64,000 nucleotides of DNA, from contig CAOKFZ010000004.1 of NCBI GenBank assembly GCA_948467875.1, positions 1 to 64,000 of the forward strand. The letters are read 5' to 3'. Below the pieces are notes generated by a model. That model saw only the letters and a program-made list of their open reading frames with translations. It was not told the DNA's origin and did no database searches. The number at the start of each line of letters is the position of its first letter. The stretch's first letter is position 1. Both the position numbers and the translations under genes were made by a program. Origin of the DNA: an uncultured Clostridium sp. (GTDB lineage: Bacteria > Bacillota > Clostridia > TANB77 > CAG-508). Shown piece after piece: positions 1-8,024 of the stretch.

Positions 1-49
1 TTGTATAAACTATGAATCTAGTTGCCTTTTGTACTTTTGTTAATTTCAT
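1..49 (-). CDS. Partial hypothetical protein, N-terminus only
   Basis: Sixteen codons are visible, starting MKLTKVQKATR, before the window ends. The ATG overlaps the TGA of the upstream excisionase-like gene (ATGA overlap), and an AAGGAG ribosome binding site lies inside that gene, so the two look translationally coupled. Function cannot be judged from this fragment. Position suggests an early or accessory gene of the integrated element. Confidence 0.55.
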   Translation of the reverse strand, partial: MKLTKVQKATRFIVYT

Positions 50-301
50 GTTTTTACTCCTTCTAACATATTTTTTATTGAATTAACGATTGTTTCTAAT
101 TCAATTACTCTCGCATGTTCTTTTTCAAAAATATCTCTACTTACTGCATCGTTATCATAAACTTTGACCTTCCAATAGCCGTTTATCAGTTTGTGTTCCT
201 TCTAACGTTCCATTGCGTATCATCTGTTTTGCTTTTTCTGGACTTAGTCCCGTTGCTTTTGCGTAAGCTTCAGCTGATATCCATTTGTGATTAATTTCCA
301 T
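46..301 (-). CDS. Excisionase-like small DNA-binding protein, read through a +1 shift at CGG
   Basis: The first frame gives 40 residues (MEINHKWISAEAYAKATG...) and then meets CGG at 181-179. Staying in frame stops nine codons later. Skipping the C continues as GYWKVKVYDNDAV... for 44 more residues, giving an 84-residue protein. An N-terminal helix-turn-helix ('SAEAYAKATGLSPEKAKQMI') followed by a wing ending G-Y-W-K-V matches MerR/excisionase-type folds, and a Glu-rich helix closes it. AGGAG precedes the ATG. It probably directs excision or early regulation of the element; the family assignment is by fold pattern only. Confidence 0.6.
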
Positions 302-369
302 GTTTTTTCTCCTTTCTTGTTTTATCTTCTCACTTATGCTACAATGTAACTGAAAGTGAGGTAATTATT

Positions 370-600
370 ATGCTAAAATCCTTAATCAACAAACTTAAAA
401 GAAAAATTTATTTTAAACTACTAAAACAATACAATCCTCAACAATATGAATTTGAATACAAATATGCTCCTGAACAAGCTGAAAGACCATTTGAATTAAA
501 AACATATTTAAAAAATAATCTCTTAGCTATTATCGATTTGATAATAGCTCTAGCAGGATTAATTATTGCTTTAATTTCTCTATTTAAACAAGTCAATTAA
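370..600 (+). CDS. Small membrane protein of the phage region
   Basis: A 76-residue protein with a basic N-terminal half and one hydrophobic segment near residues 49-70 (LLAIIDLIIALAGLIIALIS). A GTGAGG Shine-Dalgarno element sits 9 bases before the ATG. Its 3' end overlaps the end of a convergent 36-residue membrane peptide gene on the other strand. I do not recognise the family. One transmembrane helix, small size and element context would fit a holin-like, immunity or toxin-type peptide, but nothing in the sequence decides this. Confidence 0.6.
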   Translation: MLKSLINKLKRKIYFKLLKQYNPQQYEFEYKYAPEQAERPFELKTYLKNNLLAIIDLIIALAGLIIALISLFKQVN

Positions 601-690
601 CAATACTGTAATTGCTATTCCTAATGAAATACAACTTATCGAATGCACTATTAATTGAAATATCGTAATTTCTAGCTTTCTTTCTTTCAT
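580..690 (-). CDS. 36-residue membrane peptide, convergent with the upstream small protein
   Basis: A short reading frame beginning MKERKLEITIFQLIV and ending LLIDLFK. It is essentially one hydrophobic helix with charged ends. AAAGGAG lies 8 bases before this ATG; an ATG four bases earlier opens another frame without hydrophobic character. It overlaps the 3' end of the plus-strand small membrane gene by 21 bases and sits downstream of the Cro-like gene in the same direction, so it is probably in that early transcript. Small phage membrane peptides of this size are common; its function is unknown. Confidence 0.5.
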   Translation of the reverse strand: MKERKLEITIFQLIVHSISCISLGIAITVLLIDLFK

Positions 691-726
691 TCATCTTCTC
701 CTTTCTTAGTTAGATTTTGTTGCATT

Positions 727-939
727 TTACAACTTTTGTTTTAAAAAAAAATCTGCAAATTCAGCTTCTGTAATATCTAATTCTTTTGCTAATGCTATTG
801 CTTCTTCCAAATTCATTGGTGTTTCGTTTGCAACTTTTTGCCCTAAAGTGTATGCAGAACAATTAATTTTAGGGGATAGCATTTGATATGTTAAGTTTTT
901 TTCTACCATTCTACCTTTAACTTTTTGCGTATTTATCAT
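727..939 (-). CDS. Cro-like phage regulator
   Basis: A 70-residue protein starting MINTQKVKGRMVEKNLT. The start is set by AAAGGAGG just upstream; an earlier in-frame ATG lies in the promoter region. The pattern VEKNLTYQMLSPKINCSAYTL followed by an acidic C-terminal helix with LEEAIALAKELDI resembles the DUF739/Cro group of phage helix-turn-helix proteins. It is divergent from the CI/LexA-like repressor across a region with repeated operators, the usual layout of a temperate switch. Confidence 0.7.
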   Translation of the reverse strand: MINTQKVKGRMVEKNLTYQMLSPKINCSAYTLGQKVANETPMNLEEAIALAKELDITEAEFADFFLKQKL

Positions 940-961
940 TTTTTGCCTCCTTTCTCTGTTG

Positions 962-1072
962 CGTTTTACAACTTTAATATACATCATATTTTTTGGTTTG
1001 TCAATAGCATTTTACAACTTTTTTCATTTTTTTTACAAAAATTGTTGCAAAAGTTGTAAAATATGTTATAAT
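962..1072. promoter_or_regulatory. Divergent lysogeny promoters with three operator repeats
   Basis: The element TTTTACAACTTT occurs at 962-975 and 1008-1021 and, inverted, at 1044-1062 (as AAAGTTGTAAAAT). A fourth copy lies at 723-737, over the end of the Cro-like gene. The minus promoter has TTGACA at 1004-999 and TATATT at 981-976 with a 17-base spacer. The plus promoter has TTGCAA at 1045-1050 and TATAAT at 1067-1072 with a 16-base spacer. Operators overlap or flank both promoters, so a bound repressor would control both genes. Confidence 0.75.
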
Positions 1073-1096
1073 AAATATTGTTAGGAGATGTTTTTA

Positions 1097-1777
1097 ATGA
1101 GTGAAATTATTTTCAGCAAAATAGGTCAAAGATTAAAACAGGCTAGAGAATTAAAGCATATAACCTTAGAAGAAGCTGGTAAAAAAGTTGATGTCCATAA
1201 AAGTACAGTATTAAGATGGGAAAATGGAGAAACAGAAAAAATAAAAATCCCAATATTAGAAACTTTAGCTAACCTTTACAATGTAAATCCTTCTTGGCTT
1301 ATGGGTTATAATGTCCCAATGGAAAGAATACCAGACAAAAATATTCAAGGAATGGAGCCTCTTGGCGAAAAAGCTGCTGTTGTTTTAGTGTATGGCACAA
1401 TTCCAGCTGGTACCCCTATTGAATGTATTGAAGATGTTATTGACACAGAAGAAATTCCTGCTGATATGCTAAAAGGTGGCAAGCAATACTTTGGTCTAAA
1501 AGTAAAAGGCGACAGTATGTTTCCAGAATACTTGGACGGGGATACTCTTATTCTATTAAAACAAGATAACTGCGAAAACGGAGACGATTGCGTTGTAATG
1601 GTAAATGGAAATGACGGCACTTTTAAAAGAGTATATAAAAGCGAAAATGGCATTATTTTACAGCCACTAAACAACAAATACTCCCCTATGCCCTATTCAA
1701 ATGAACAAATTGAAAATTTACCAGTTAGAATTTTAGGTGTGGTTGAGGAAATTAGAAGAAAGAAAAGGAGAAAATAA
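1097..1777 (+). CDS. CI/LexA-like phage repressor with S24 peptidase domain
   Basis: A 226-residue protein. Residues 1-60 hold an XRE helix-turn-helix (IGQRLKQARELKHITLEEAG). The C-terminal half is an S24 self-cleavage domain: an Ala-Gly cleavage site in YGTIPAGTP, the nucleophile serine in GDSMFP and the general-base lysine in DGTFKRVYK. The start at 1097 is preferred because TTAGGAG lies 9 bases upstream; the ATG at 1088 falls in the ribosome binding site. It would hold the element silent and be inactivated by RecA during DNA damage. Confidence 0.85.
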   Translation: MSEIIFSKIGQRLKQARELKHITLEEAGKKVDVHKSTVLRWENGETEKIKIPILETLANLYNVNPSWLMGYNVPMERIPDKNIQGMEPLGEKAAVVLVYGTIPAGTPIECIEDVIDTEEIPADMLKGGKQYFGLKVKGDSMFPEYLDGDTLILLKQDNCENGDDCVVMVNGNDGTFKRVYKSENGIILQPLNNKYSPMPYSNEQIENLPVRILGVVEEIRRKKRRK

Positions 1778-1779
1778 TT

Positions 1780-2742
1780 GTGGAAGAAAAATTACTCGAA
1801 AAAGCAAAAGAAGCATTTATTCTTGCTATAGAAATATACAATAAACCAACAATACGATACAGAGTTGAAGGATTTTCATTTTTTATCTGCAATGCTTGGG
1901 AGTTAATGCTTAAATCCTATATTATTAAAACTTTTAATGAAAGAGAAATATACTATAAAGATAAAAATGATAGAACTATCAGTTTGAGCGACTGTATAAA
2001 AAAGATATTTACTAATAACAAAGACCCTTTGCGACTAAATTTAGAAAAAATAATAGAATTAAGAGATATGAGTACACATTTCATTACAGAAGAATACGAA
2101 ATGCTATATATCCCTTTATTTCAATCTTGTGTTTTTAATTTTGTAGAAAAGATGCAACAATTCCATAATTTTGATATGAGTACAATAATTTCTCAAAATT
2201 TTTTAACATTAACAGTAAGTATGTTATCTTTTAATGAAACGGAAATACGCGCGAAATATCCTGGTCAGATTGCAGAAAAACTTTTAGATATTAACTCAAA
2301 TCTAATATCATTAGTAAATGACAATAATGATGGCTTCGCAATAAAAATTGAACATCATCATTATATTACAAAAGACAAAAATAAAGCTACTGAATTAACA
2401 TATATTGATAATTCTGCTAATTCAGGTGTTCAAATAATTAAAGAATTAAAAAATCCCAATTTGACCCATAAATACACAATGAAAAAATTAAATCAAGAAG
2501 TAAATAAGCGATTAAAAAAATATGGAATTTTAAATATAAACTTTAATAAATTTCATTTTCAACTATTTTGTAATTATTATGAAATAAAAAGTAATGAAAA
2601 ATTTTGTTTTATTAATACGATTGGCGAAACTCCAACATATAGTTATTCAGCACAAACAATTGATTTTATTGTTGAAGAAATAAAAAAAGACCCCAATAAT
2701 ATCATTAATAATTTAAAAGAAAAATTAAAAAAAAGAAGCTAA
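1780..2742 (+). CDS. DUF3644-like protein
   Basis: A 320-residue protein with a GTG start preceded by AAAAGGAG, two bases after the repressor stop, so the two are co-transcribed. The N-terminal third (RVEGFSFFICNAWELMLKSY, then SLSDCIKKIF and IIELRDMSTHF) is the recognisable DUF3644 region, helical with a conserved 'E-L-R-D-x-x-x-H' pattern. Such genes accompany repressors and integrases in mobile elements and some are listed among defence genes. Position beside the lysogeny repressor suggests expression in the integrated state; biochemical activity is unknown. Confidence 0.65.
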   Translation: MEEKLLEKAKEAFILAIEIYNKPTIRYRVEGFSFFICNAWELMLKSYIIKTFNEREIYYKDKNDRTISLSDCIKKIFTNNKDPLRLNLEKIIELRDMSTHFITEEYEMLYIPLFQSCVFNFVEKMQQFHNFDMSTIISQNFLTLTVSMLSFNETEIRAKYPGQIAEKLLDINSNLISLVNDNNDGFAIKIEHHHYITKDKNKATELTYIDNSANSGVQIIKELKNPNLTHKYTMKKLNQEVNKRLKKYGILNINFNKFHFQLFCNYYEIKSNEKFCFINTIGETPTYSYSAQTIDFIVEEIKKDPNNIINNLKEKLKKRS

Positions 2743-2829
2743 CCCCAGGGGCAAAGGATTCTAAATATATTTTTGCAAATATACCTACTCCTATTCAGGA
2801 ACCCAGCCTTTTCCTTCACAAGTTAGCTT

Positions 2830-2865
2830 AAGTTAAATATATTATAACAAAAATATATTTAACTT
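2830..2865. repeat. Perfect 13-bp inverted repeat in the spacer before the integrase
   Basis: Arms AAGTTAAATATAT (2830-2842) and its reverse complement (2853-2865) flank a 10-base spacer. No T-run follows, so a terminator is less likely than a protein-binding site or an element-end motif. The rest of 2743-3061 is AT-rich and holds one more stem and a promoter-like pair but no gene I can support. Confidence 0.5.
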
Positions 2866-2970
2866 GTCAAGTACTTAACAATACTATTATATACAAAAGA
2901 AAAAATTGTATGAATAAAATAAAGATAACCCACTCCCCGACCAAAGTTTGTGGATTATCTAAAACCATAT

Positions 2971-3028
2971 TTGCTTAAAAGCAGTCTTATGTTATATTAA
3001 TTATAGCACATAGCCTCTTTTTAAGCAA
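2971..3028 (+). promoter_or_regulatory. Integrase leader: inverted repeat enclosing a promoter-like pair
   Basis: TTGCTTAAAA (2971-2980) pairs with TTTTAAGCAA (3019-3028), and the inner flanks extend the stem imperfectly. Inside lies TTGCTT, 16 bases, TATATT, a weak promoter for the integrase that begins at 3062 behind an AGAAGGAG site. The stem could bind Int/Xis or shape the leader; this is inference. Confidence 0.4.
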
Positions 3029-3061
3029 GTACCGAAAATTTGTTTAGAAGGAGTTTTTTAT

Positions 3062-4309
3062 ATGGCAAAAAAATATAATTGTGAAAAAAATGGCATTCCA
3101 TATTTTAGAAAAACAAAAACAATTGGTCATAAAGCAGACGGAACTGCCGTAAAAAAAGAGTTTTATGGCGATGGCGAAAAGGATTGTGACAGACAAATAG
3201 AAGAATATATGGATAAATTAAAAAGCGGTTTAAATGTTGATGTAGAAAACTTAACTGTTGAACAAGGAATGCACCAATGGTTATTTGATGTACTTTTACA
3301 TTCTAAAAATATAAAATCAGCCTCTTTTGAAAAACATGAATGTAATTATAGAAATTATATAAAAGACAGAAAAATAGGCTGTATTTGCGTTCAGAATGCG
3401 GTTTCACTTCCATTTCAAAGATATTATAATAATTTATATCAAAACGGAATAAAAATATATAATAAGAAAACAAAAGAATTTGAGAATAAAAAAGTTAGTA
3501 GTGATAAAATTTCTGACTTAAATAAAACTCTAAGGGCATTTTTTAATTGGTGTATTAGACAACACTACACTTTAGATAATCCATGCTCATTACAAAATAT
3601 TGAAGTTCCCGGAAATGCAGACGGCGAAGAAGACGAACTAGATATTGAAGGAACAAACATTCAAGCATTTAACGACAAAGAAATACAAATCATCATAAAC
3701 AATCTAAAATATAAATCTGGAGAAGATAACACATTTAACGTTATGATAATGCTTGATATTATAACAGGGCTACGTTCAGGAGAACTACGAGGCTTAAAAA
3801 AGAAATTTGTTGAAAAAAATTTAATAAAAGTAAGAAACACCCTAAAAAACGCAAAAATTTATGATACTTCTACGGCTTATCATAGAGAATTAAAACTAAT
3901 AAAACCAAAATCAAAAACCAGTATCAGAAATGTATATTATCCTACTAATTTTTACTTAACATTACAAAAATATTTTAAAGAACAAGAATTAAAGTGGAAA
4001 GCCAATCAAAAAACCTTTGATGAAAATTCACTTATTTTTACAACTAAATCATGTAAACCTATCGATTCCAAAAATTTTCTACGTGCATGGGAAAGATTTC
4101 TAAAGAAAATTAAAATAGACTATAAAAAGCCACATTCTTTGAGAGACACCTATGCTACTACTCTCGTTCGACGTGGTGCAAAACTTCATGATGTCAAAGC
4201 ATTGCTAGGACATAGTTCTATAAAAATTACAGAGAAATATTATATATTCGTTTTTCCGAAAGACAAAACAGACACCGCTAATCTTATTAGTGATTTAGTT
4301 ACTCTATAA
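3062..4309 (+). CDS. Tyrosine site-specific integrase
   Basis: A 415-residue phage/ICE integrase. The N-terminal arm-binding domain begins MAKKYNCEKNGIPYFRKTK, a SAM-like core-binding domain follows, then the catalytic domain: Arg in TGLRSGELRGL, the HSLRDTYATTL box and LLGHSSIKITEKYY with the tyrosine nucleophile. The gene ends about 80 bases from the 3' end of tRNA-Lys(CUU), the usual arrangement when the element has recombined into the tRNA 3' end. Codon use is AT-rich like its neighbours and no in-frame CGG is present. Confidence 0.9.
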   Translation: MAKKYNCEKNGIPYFRKTKTIGHKADGTAVKKEFYGDGEKDCDRQIEEYMDKLKSGLNVDVENLTVEQGMHQWLFDVLLHSKNIKSASFEKHECNYRNYIKDRKIGCICVQNAVSLPFQRYYNNLYQNGIKIYNKKTKEFENKKVSSDKISDLNKTLRAFFNWCIRQHYTLDNPCSLQNIEVPGNADGEEDELDIEGTNIQAFNDKEIQIIINNLKYKSGEDNTFNVMIMLDIITGLRSGELRGLKKKFVEKNLIKVRNTLKNAKIYDTSTAYHRELKLIKPKSKTSIRNVYYPTNFYLTLQKYFKEQELKWKANQKTFDENSLIFTTKSCKPIDSKNFLRAWERFLKKIKIDYKKPHSLRDTYATTLVRRGAKLHDVKALLGHSSIKITEKYYIFVFPKDKTDTANLISDLVTL

Positions 4310-4342
4310 AAACCAAGTCGGGAAAAAGTCGGGAAAATAAAA

Positions 4343-4380
4343 ATACTGTAAGTTTTAAAACTCATAAAACCTTACAGTAT
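4343..4380 (+). terminator. Hairpin after the integrase
   Basis: ATACTGTAAG (4343-4352) pairs perfectly with CTTACAGTAT (4371-4380). A short T-rich stretch (CAATCATTTT) follows before the tRNA. It probably ends integrase transcription; a recombination-related role near the element boundary is also possible. Confidence 0.6.
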
Positions 4381-4389
4381 CAATCATTT

Positions 4390-4465
4390 TGGTGCGCCAT
4401 AGAGGGGTCGAACCTCCGACCATCAGATTAAGAGTCTGCTGCTCTACCAACTGAGCTAATGGCGC
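4390..4465 (-). tRNA. tRNA-Lys(CUU)
   Basis: The complement folds as a 76-base tRNA with acceptor GCGCCAT/ATGGCGC, discriminator A and encoded CCA. The anticodon loop CTCTTAA gives CUU. Its 3' end faces the integrase gene, so it is the likely attachment site of the element on the left; the core should lie within the T-arm and acceptor sequence shared with the missing far end. Confidence 0.95.
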
Positions 4466-4496
4466 ATTTTCATATAGATTAAAAAATTTATAAGAA

Positions 4497-4520
4497 ATAC
4501 CAAACCTTTTGGTTTGGTAT
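4497..4520. repeat. Hairpin between tRNA-Lys and tRNA-Thr
   Basis: ATACCAAACC pairs with GGTTTGGTAT around a 4-base loop. It lies in the tRNA operon spacer and ends 4 bases from the tRNA-Thr 3' end. Plus-strand T's follow directly, while the minus-strand T-run is weak, so it may be a processing stem or a partial terminator. Confidence 0.5.
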
Positions 4521-4523
4521 TTT

Positions 4524-4599
<76 letters not shown>

Positions 4600-4610
4600 A
4601 ATTACAAAAG

Positions 4611-4685
4611 TGGTGACCCCTACGGGAATCGAACCCATGTCTCCGCCGTGAAAGGGCGATGTCTTAACCGCTTGACCAAGGGGCC
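4611..4685 (-). tRNA. tRNA-Glu(UUC)
   Basis: A 75-base cloverleaf on the complement with anticodon stem CGCC/GGCG and loop CTTTCAC (UUC). CCA is encoded. It is 11 bases from tRNA-Thr. Confidence 0.95.
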
Positions 4686-4712
4686 ATAAAAGAACATCGA
4701 TAGATATTCTTT

Positions 4713-4788
4713 TGGTGAGCTATCCGCGACTCGAACGCGGGACAACTTGATTAAAAGTCAAGTGCTCTACCACCTGAGCTAATAGCCC
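4713..4788 (-). tRNA. tRNA-Lys(UUU)
   Basis: A 76-base cloverleaf on the complement, anticodon stem CTTGA/TCAAG, loop CTTTTAA (UUU), CCA encoded. It is the first gene of the tRNA operon, downstream of a consensus promoter. Confidence 0.95.
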
Positions 4789-4840
4789 ATCTTTTGTAAT
4801 TTGCATCTTGCTTAGTTTTGTTCTAATCAAGACAATTAAT

Positions 4841-4869
4841 AGTATAACCGTTTTTGGACAATTTGTCAA
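4841..4869 (-). promoter_or_regulatory. Promoter of the four-tRNA operon
   Basis: TTGACA at 4869-4864, a 17-base spacer, and TATACT at 4846-4841 on the minus strand, about 50 bases before tRNA-Lys(UUU). This is a near-consensus sigma-A promoter, as expected for stable RNA. Confidence 0.85.
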
Positions 4870-4906
4870 TACTTTTTTCAAAAAAATTAATTTTTTTATC
4901 CTTTTT

Positions 4907-5713
4907 CTACATCTCTTCTATTTTCCCATCAAAAACAAACTCCGCTTCCCCTTCTAAAAACATTTCTTGACTCTCTTTGTCAAAATAAATTTTCAAACTT
5001 CCACCTTTTAAATCCACAGTTATATCATTTTCTGTGAATTTCTCTTTTATCGCAATCATGCAACTTGCGCAAGCGCCTGTGCCACATGCATTTGTCTCGC
5101 CAACACCTCTTTCCCAAACTCTCACTTTCATCTTATGTTGATCCACAATTTCTACAAATTCAACATTCGTTTTATTAGGAAAATATTTATAATTTTCTAA
5201 AATTGCTCCTATTTTTTCCACTTCAAAATTCTCCACATCCTTTACAAAGCACACTGCATGCGGATTTCCCAAAGACACTGGATACACATAATACTGTTTT
5301 TCCTCAATTTCAATCATATACTTAATACAATCAATTTCTGGGCATCCCATATTTACTTTCACAGAAACCACTTTCTTATGTTCCAACTCCAATTCGGCTT
5401 TTTTAGTTCCCGCCAAAGTCTCCACAAAAAACTGTGCTTTATCGGTCAGACCCTTTTCAAAAGCATATTTTGCCAAACAGCGAATTCCATTTCCACACAT
5501 TTCAGCCTCAGAGCCATCAGCGTTAAAAATTCTCATTTTAAAATCCTGTGTTTCGCTTTTATCAATCAGAATTAAACCATCTGCTCCTACTCCATAATGC
5601 CTGTCACACAAAAATTGACTAAGCACTGGTAAACTATAATCAAACTGATTTTTCATCACATCAATTACCACAAAATCATTTCCTGCACCTTGCATTTTAG
5701 AAAAAGAAAACAT
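4907..5713 (-). CDS. dapF: Diaminopimelate epimerase
   Basis: A 268-residue cytoplasmic enzyme that converts LL- to meso-diaminopimelate for lysine and peptidoglycan synthesis. Both catalytic cysteines are visible: MCGNGIRC near residue 73 and GTGACASC near residue 216. The N-terminal FSKMQGAGNDFVVID is the family signature and the length is usual. It lies downstream of the FtsI/SpoVD-like PBP in a cell-wall gene string and just upstream of the tRNA operon. Confidence 0.95.
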   Translation of the reverse strand: MFSFSKMQGAGNDFVVIDVMKNQFDYSLPVLSQFLCDRHYGVGADGLILIDKSETQDFKMRIFNADGSEAEMCGNGIRCLAKYAFEKGLTDKAQFFVETLAGTKKAELELEHKKVVSVKVNMGCPEIDCIKYMIEIEEKQYYVYPVSLGNPHAVCFVKDVENFEVEKIGAILENYKYFPNKTNVEFVEIVDQHKMKVRVWERGVGETNACGTGACASCMIAIKEKFTENDITVDLKGGSLKIYFDKESQEMFLEGEAEFVFDGKIEEM

Positions 5714-5767
5714 ACAACCACCTCATATTTTATATTTAGTAAATTGTATGCTTCAAAAAATTTTTTA

Positions 5768-8017
5768 TTAATCTTCTTTTTTCTCCAAAACGACATCCAC
5801 AATCGTCCCTTTTTCAACTGACTTATTGGCTGCTGGCTCTTGCGAGATAATCGTTCCTTTTTCTCCTTCTATTTTAATATTCAAATTATTTTTCTTAAGC
5901 GTTTCCCTTGCTTCCTCCACAGTAAGTCCTGTAACAGAAGGCACCTTTGCAGACAATCTTGTATCATTTCCCTCTCCATACAAATACACTGTTGCCCCTT
6001 TCTCAAGCGTTACACCTGGCTTTGGCATTTGGTCTGCAACAACCTGTGTATTTTCGTCGCCTTGCGTATCAACTTCTACTTGAAAACCATACGTTTGCAA
6101 AATTTCCTTAGCAGCTGTAACTGTTTTAGAAGAAACATTTGGCAACGTTAGATTTGCCGTTTCTGCCGTTGTAACTGATTCTCCATTTTTATGAATTCCC
6201 AAATACGGCAATACTTCAGATAAAATATTCGCAGCAACTGGTCCTGCCGTTTGTCCTCCCTGATACGTTTCTCCTGCTGGATCATATAAAACAGTCAACA
6301 CAGCAATTTGCGGATTTTCAATTGGCGAAATCGCAATAAAAGATGCCACATAACCTGCGTCTTCATTTCCCATTCTTGGCTCCGAAGTTCCGCTTTTCCC
6401 ACCAATCGTATAACCCTCTACTGCTGCATGTTTTCCTGTTCCTTGCACCACCACAGACTGCATCATATTTCTAATTTTTTCAGACGTTTCTTTTGAAACA
6501 ACTTGTCTTACTTCTTTATTTTCCTGCATTTCAATCACACCAGTATCAGGATTTTCAATTTTCTTTACAATTTTCGGTTCCACAAATTTTCCGTCATTAG
6601 CGACCGCTGACACCGCTGTTATTAACTGCAATGGAGAAATCTCAAAACGTTGCCCAAATGAAGTTGTCGCAAGTTCTACCTTTCCTACATTTTGTAATTT
6701 ATGAAAAACCGATTTATACGTTCTTGCAATATCACTTCCTAGTGTATCAAACAAACCAAATGCATCATAATATTGATACAGCGTTTTGGCACCAACTTTT
6801 TGTCCTAACTGCACAAAAGCAGGATTACAAGAATTGCAAAGTGCTTCTCTCAAATTTTGAGAACCATGTGGCTCATCTCTCCAACATTCAATATTATAAT
6901 CTTCCACTTGAATCGAACCTGTACACATAAAATCGCCCGCATGGTCTGTTTCAATAAAATCTTCCTCCAAAGCAACAGCTGCCGTAATAATTTTAAAGGT
7001 AGAACCAGGCTCATATAATTTTGAAACCGATTTATTCATCCATAATTTATAATACTCTGACGTTTTTTGTTCTGTTGTAAGAGTATTCCAAACTTCTGCT
7101 TGCCCTGTTGGCTCAATCGCATATGGCAAATTCAAATTATAATCTGGATAAGTCGCCATTGCCAAAATTTCCCCATTTTGTGGATTCATAATAATTACAT
7201 TTCCACCACCCGTGCAGGAATTTTGTTCAACCGCTTGTTTCAAACATTTTTCAGCAATCTGCTGAACAGTAAGGTCAATTGTCAAATATATATTGCTACC
7301 ATTTTCCACTGGAACATATTGCTCTGTTTCATCTGAAACTGCATTTTTCTTAACATCTTGCAAGGTTACAATTTTCCCCGCAGTACCAGTCAAAACTTTA
7401 TTCCAACATTCCTCTAATCCAACAATTCCACTATTATTGTCCCCACAAATCCCAATCAAATTAGAAGCCACATTGTGATAGGGATAATATCTTTTCGTAT
7501 CTTCATCAATATTAATTCCTGTTGTAATTTTATTGTCACTCATCCATTTTTTTAAAGCATCAATTTTCGTTTGCTCCACTTTTTTGGCAATCACAGCAAC
7601 TGAAGATTTGGTCGTAATCTTTTGCAAAATTTCGTTATAATCCAACTCCAAAGTTTGCGCTAGTCCTTGTGCTAAAACTTCATTTTCTACCTCTTTCTTA
7701 CTAGAATAACAAACTTTTCCAGGATTTAGCGAAACAGTATCGACTGGTACACTTTTCGCCAAAACATTTCCACTCACATCATAAATAATGCCCCTTCTTG
7801 GACTAATAATTTGATTCTTCATTTGTTGATTATATGCCTGTTCGCTGTATTCCTTGCCATGTACAAACGTCAATTTTCCTAAATTAAACGTAATAATCCC
7901 AAAACAAACCGTCGCTATAGATGCTGTAAAAAACAACTTTCCTAAAACAATTTTTTTGTCTTTGCTCTTTTTAACCTTTTTCTTATTTGTTACTTTTTTT
8001 ATATCAACCACCACCAA
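5768..8017 (-). CDS. FtsI/SpoVD-family penicillin-binding protein with two PASTA domains
   Basis: A 749-residue class B PBP. It has a basic cytoplasmic start, one membrane anchor (about residues 28-48), a dimerisation domain, then a transpeptidase domain with EPGSTFKIITA (SxxK), the CNSCNPAF (SxN region) and GGKSGTSE (KTG variant). Two PASTA repeats occupy about residues 610-745. It cross-links peptidoglycan at septum or cortex. The PASTA pair and a spore-forming host favour SpoVD-like or PBP2B-like roles, which the sequence does not separate. No in-frame CGG in 749 codons. Confidence 0.9.
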   Translation of the reverse strand: MVVVDIKKVTNKKKVKKSKDKKIVLGKLFFTASIATVCFGIITFNLGKLTFVHGKEYSEQAYNQQMKNQIISPRRGIIYDVSGNVLAKSVPVDTVSLNPGKVCYSSKKEVENEVLAQGLAQTLELDYNEILQKITTKSSVAVIAKKVEQTKIDALKKWMSDNKITTGINIDEDTKRYYPYHNVASNLIGICGDNNSGIVGLEECWNKVLTGTAGKIVTLQDVKKNAVSDETEQYVPVENGSNIYLTIDLTVQQIAEKCLKQAVEQNSCTGGGNVIIMNPQNGEILAMATYPDYNLNLPYAIEPTGQAEVWNTLTTEQKTSEYYKLWMNKSVSKLYEPGSTFKIITAAVALEEDFIETDHAGDFMCTGSIQVEDYNIECWRDEPHGSQNLREALCNSCNPAFVQLGQKVGAKTLYQYYDAFGLFDTLGSDIARTYKSVFHKLQNVGKVELATTSFGQRFEISPLQLITAVSAVANDGKFVEPKIVKKIENPDTGVIEMQENKEVRQVVSKETSEKIRNMMQSVVVQGTGKHAAVEGYTIGGKSGTSEPRMGNEDAGYVASFIAISPIENPQIAVLTVLYDPAGETYQGGQTAGPVAANILSEVLPYLGIHKNGESVTTAETANLTLPNVSSKTVTAAKEILQTYGFQVEVDTQGDENTQVVADQMPKPGVTLEKGATVYLYGEGNDTRLSAKVPSVTGLTVEEARETLKKNNLNIKIEGEKGTIISQEPAANKSVEKGTIVDVVLEKKED

Positions 8018-8024
8018 TTTTTAC

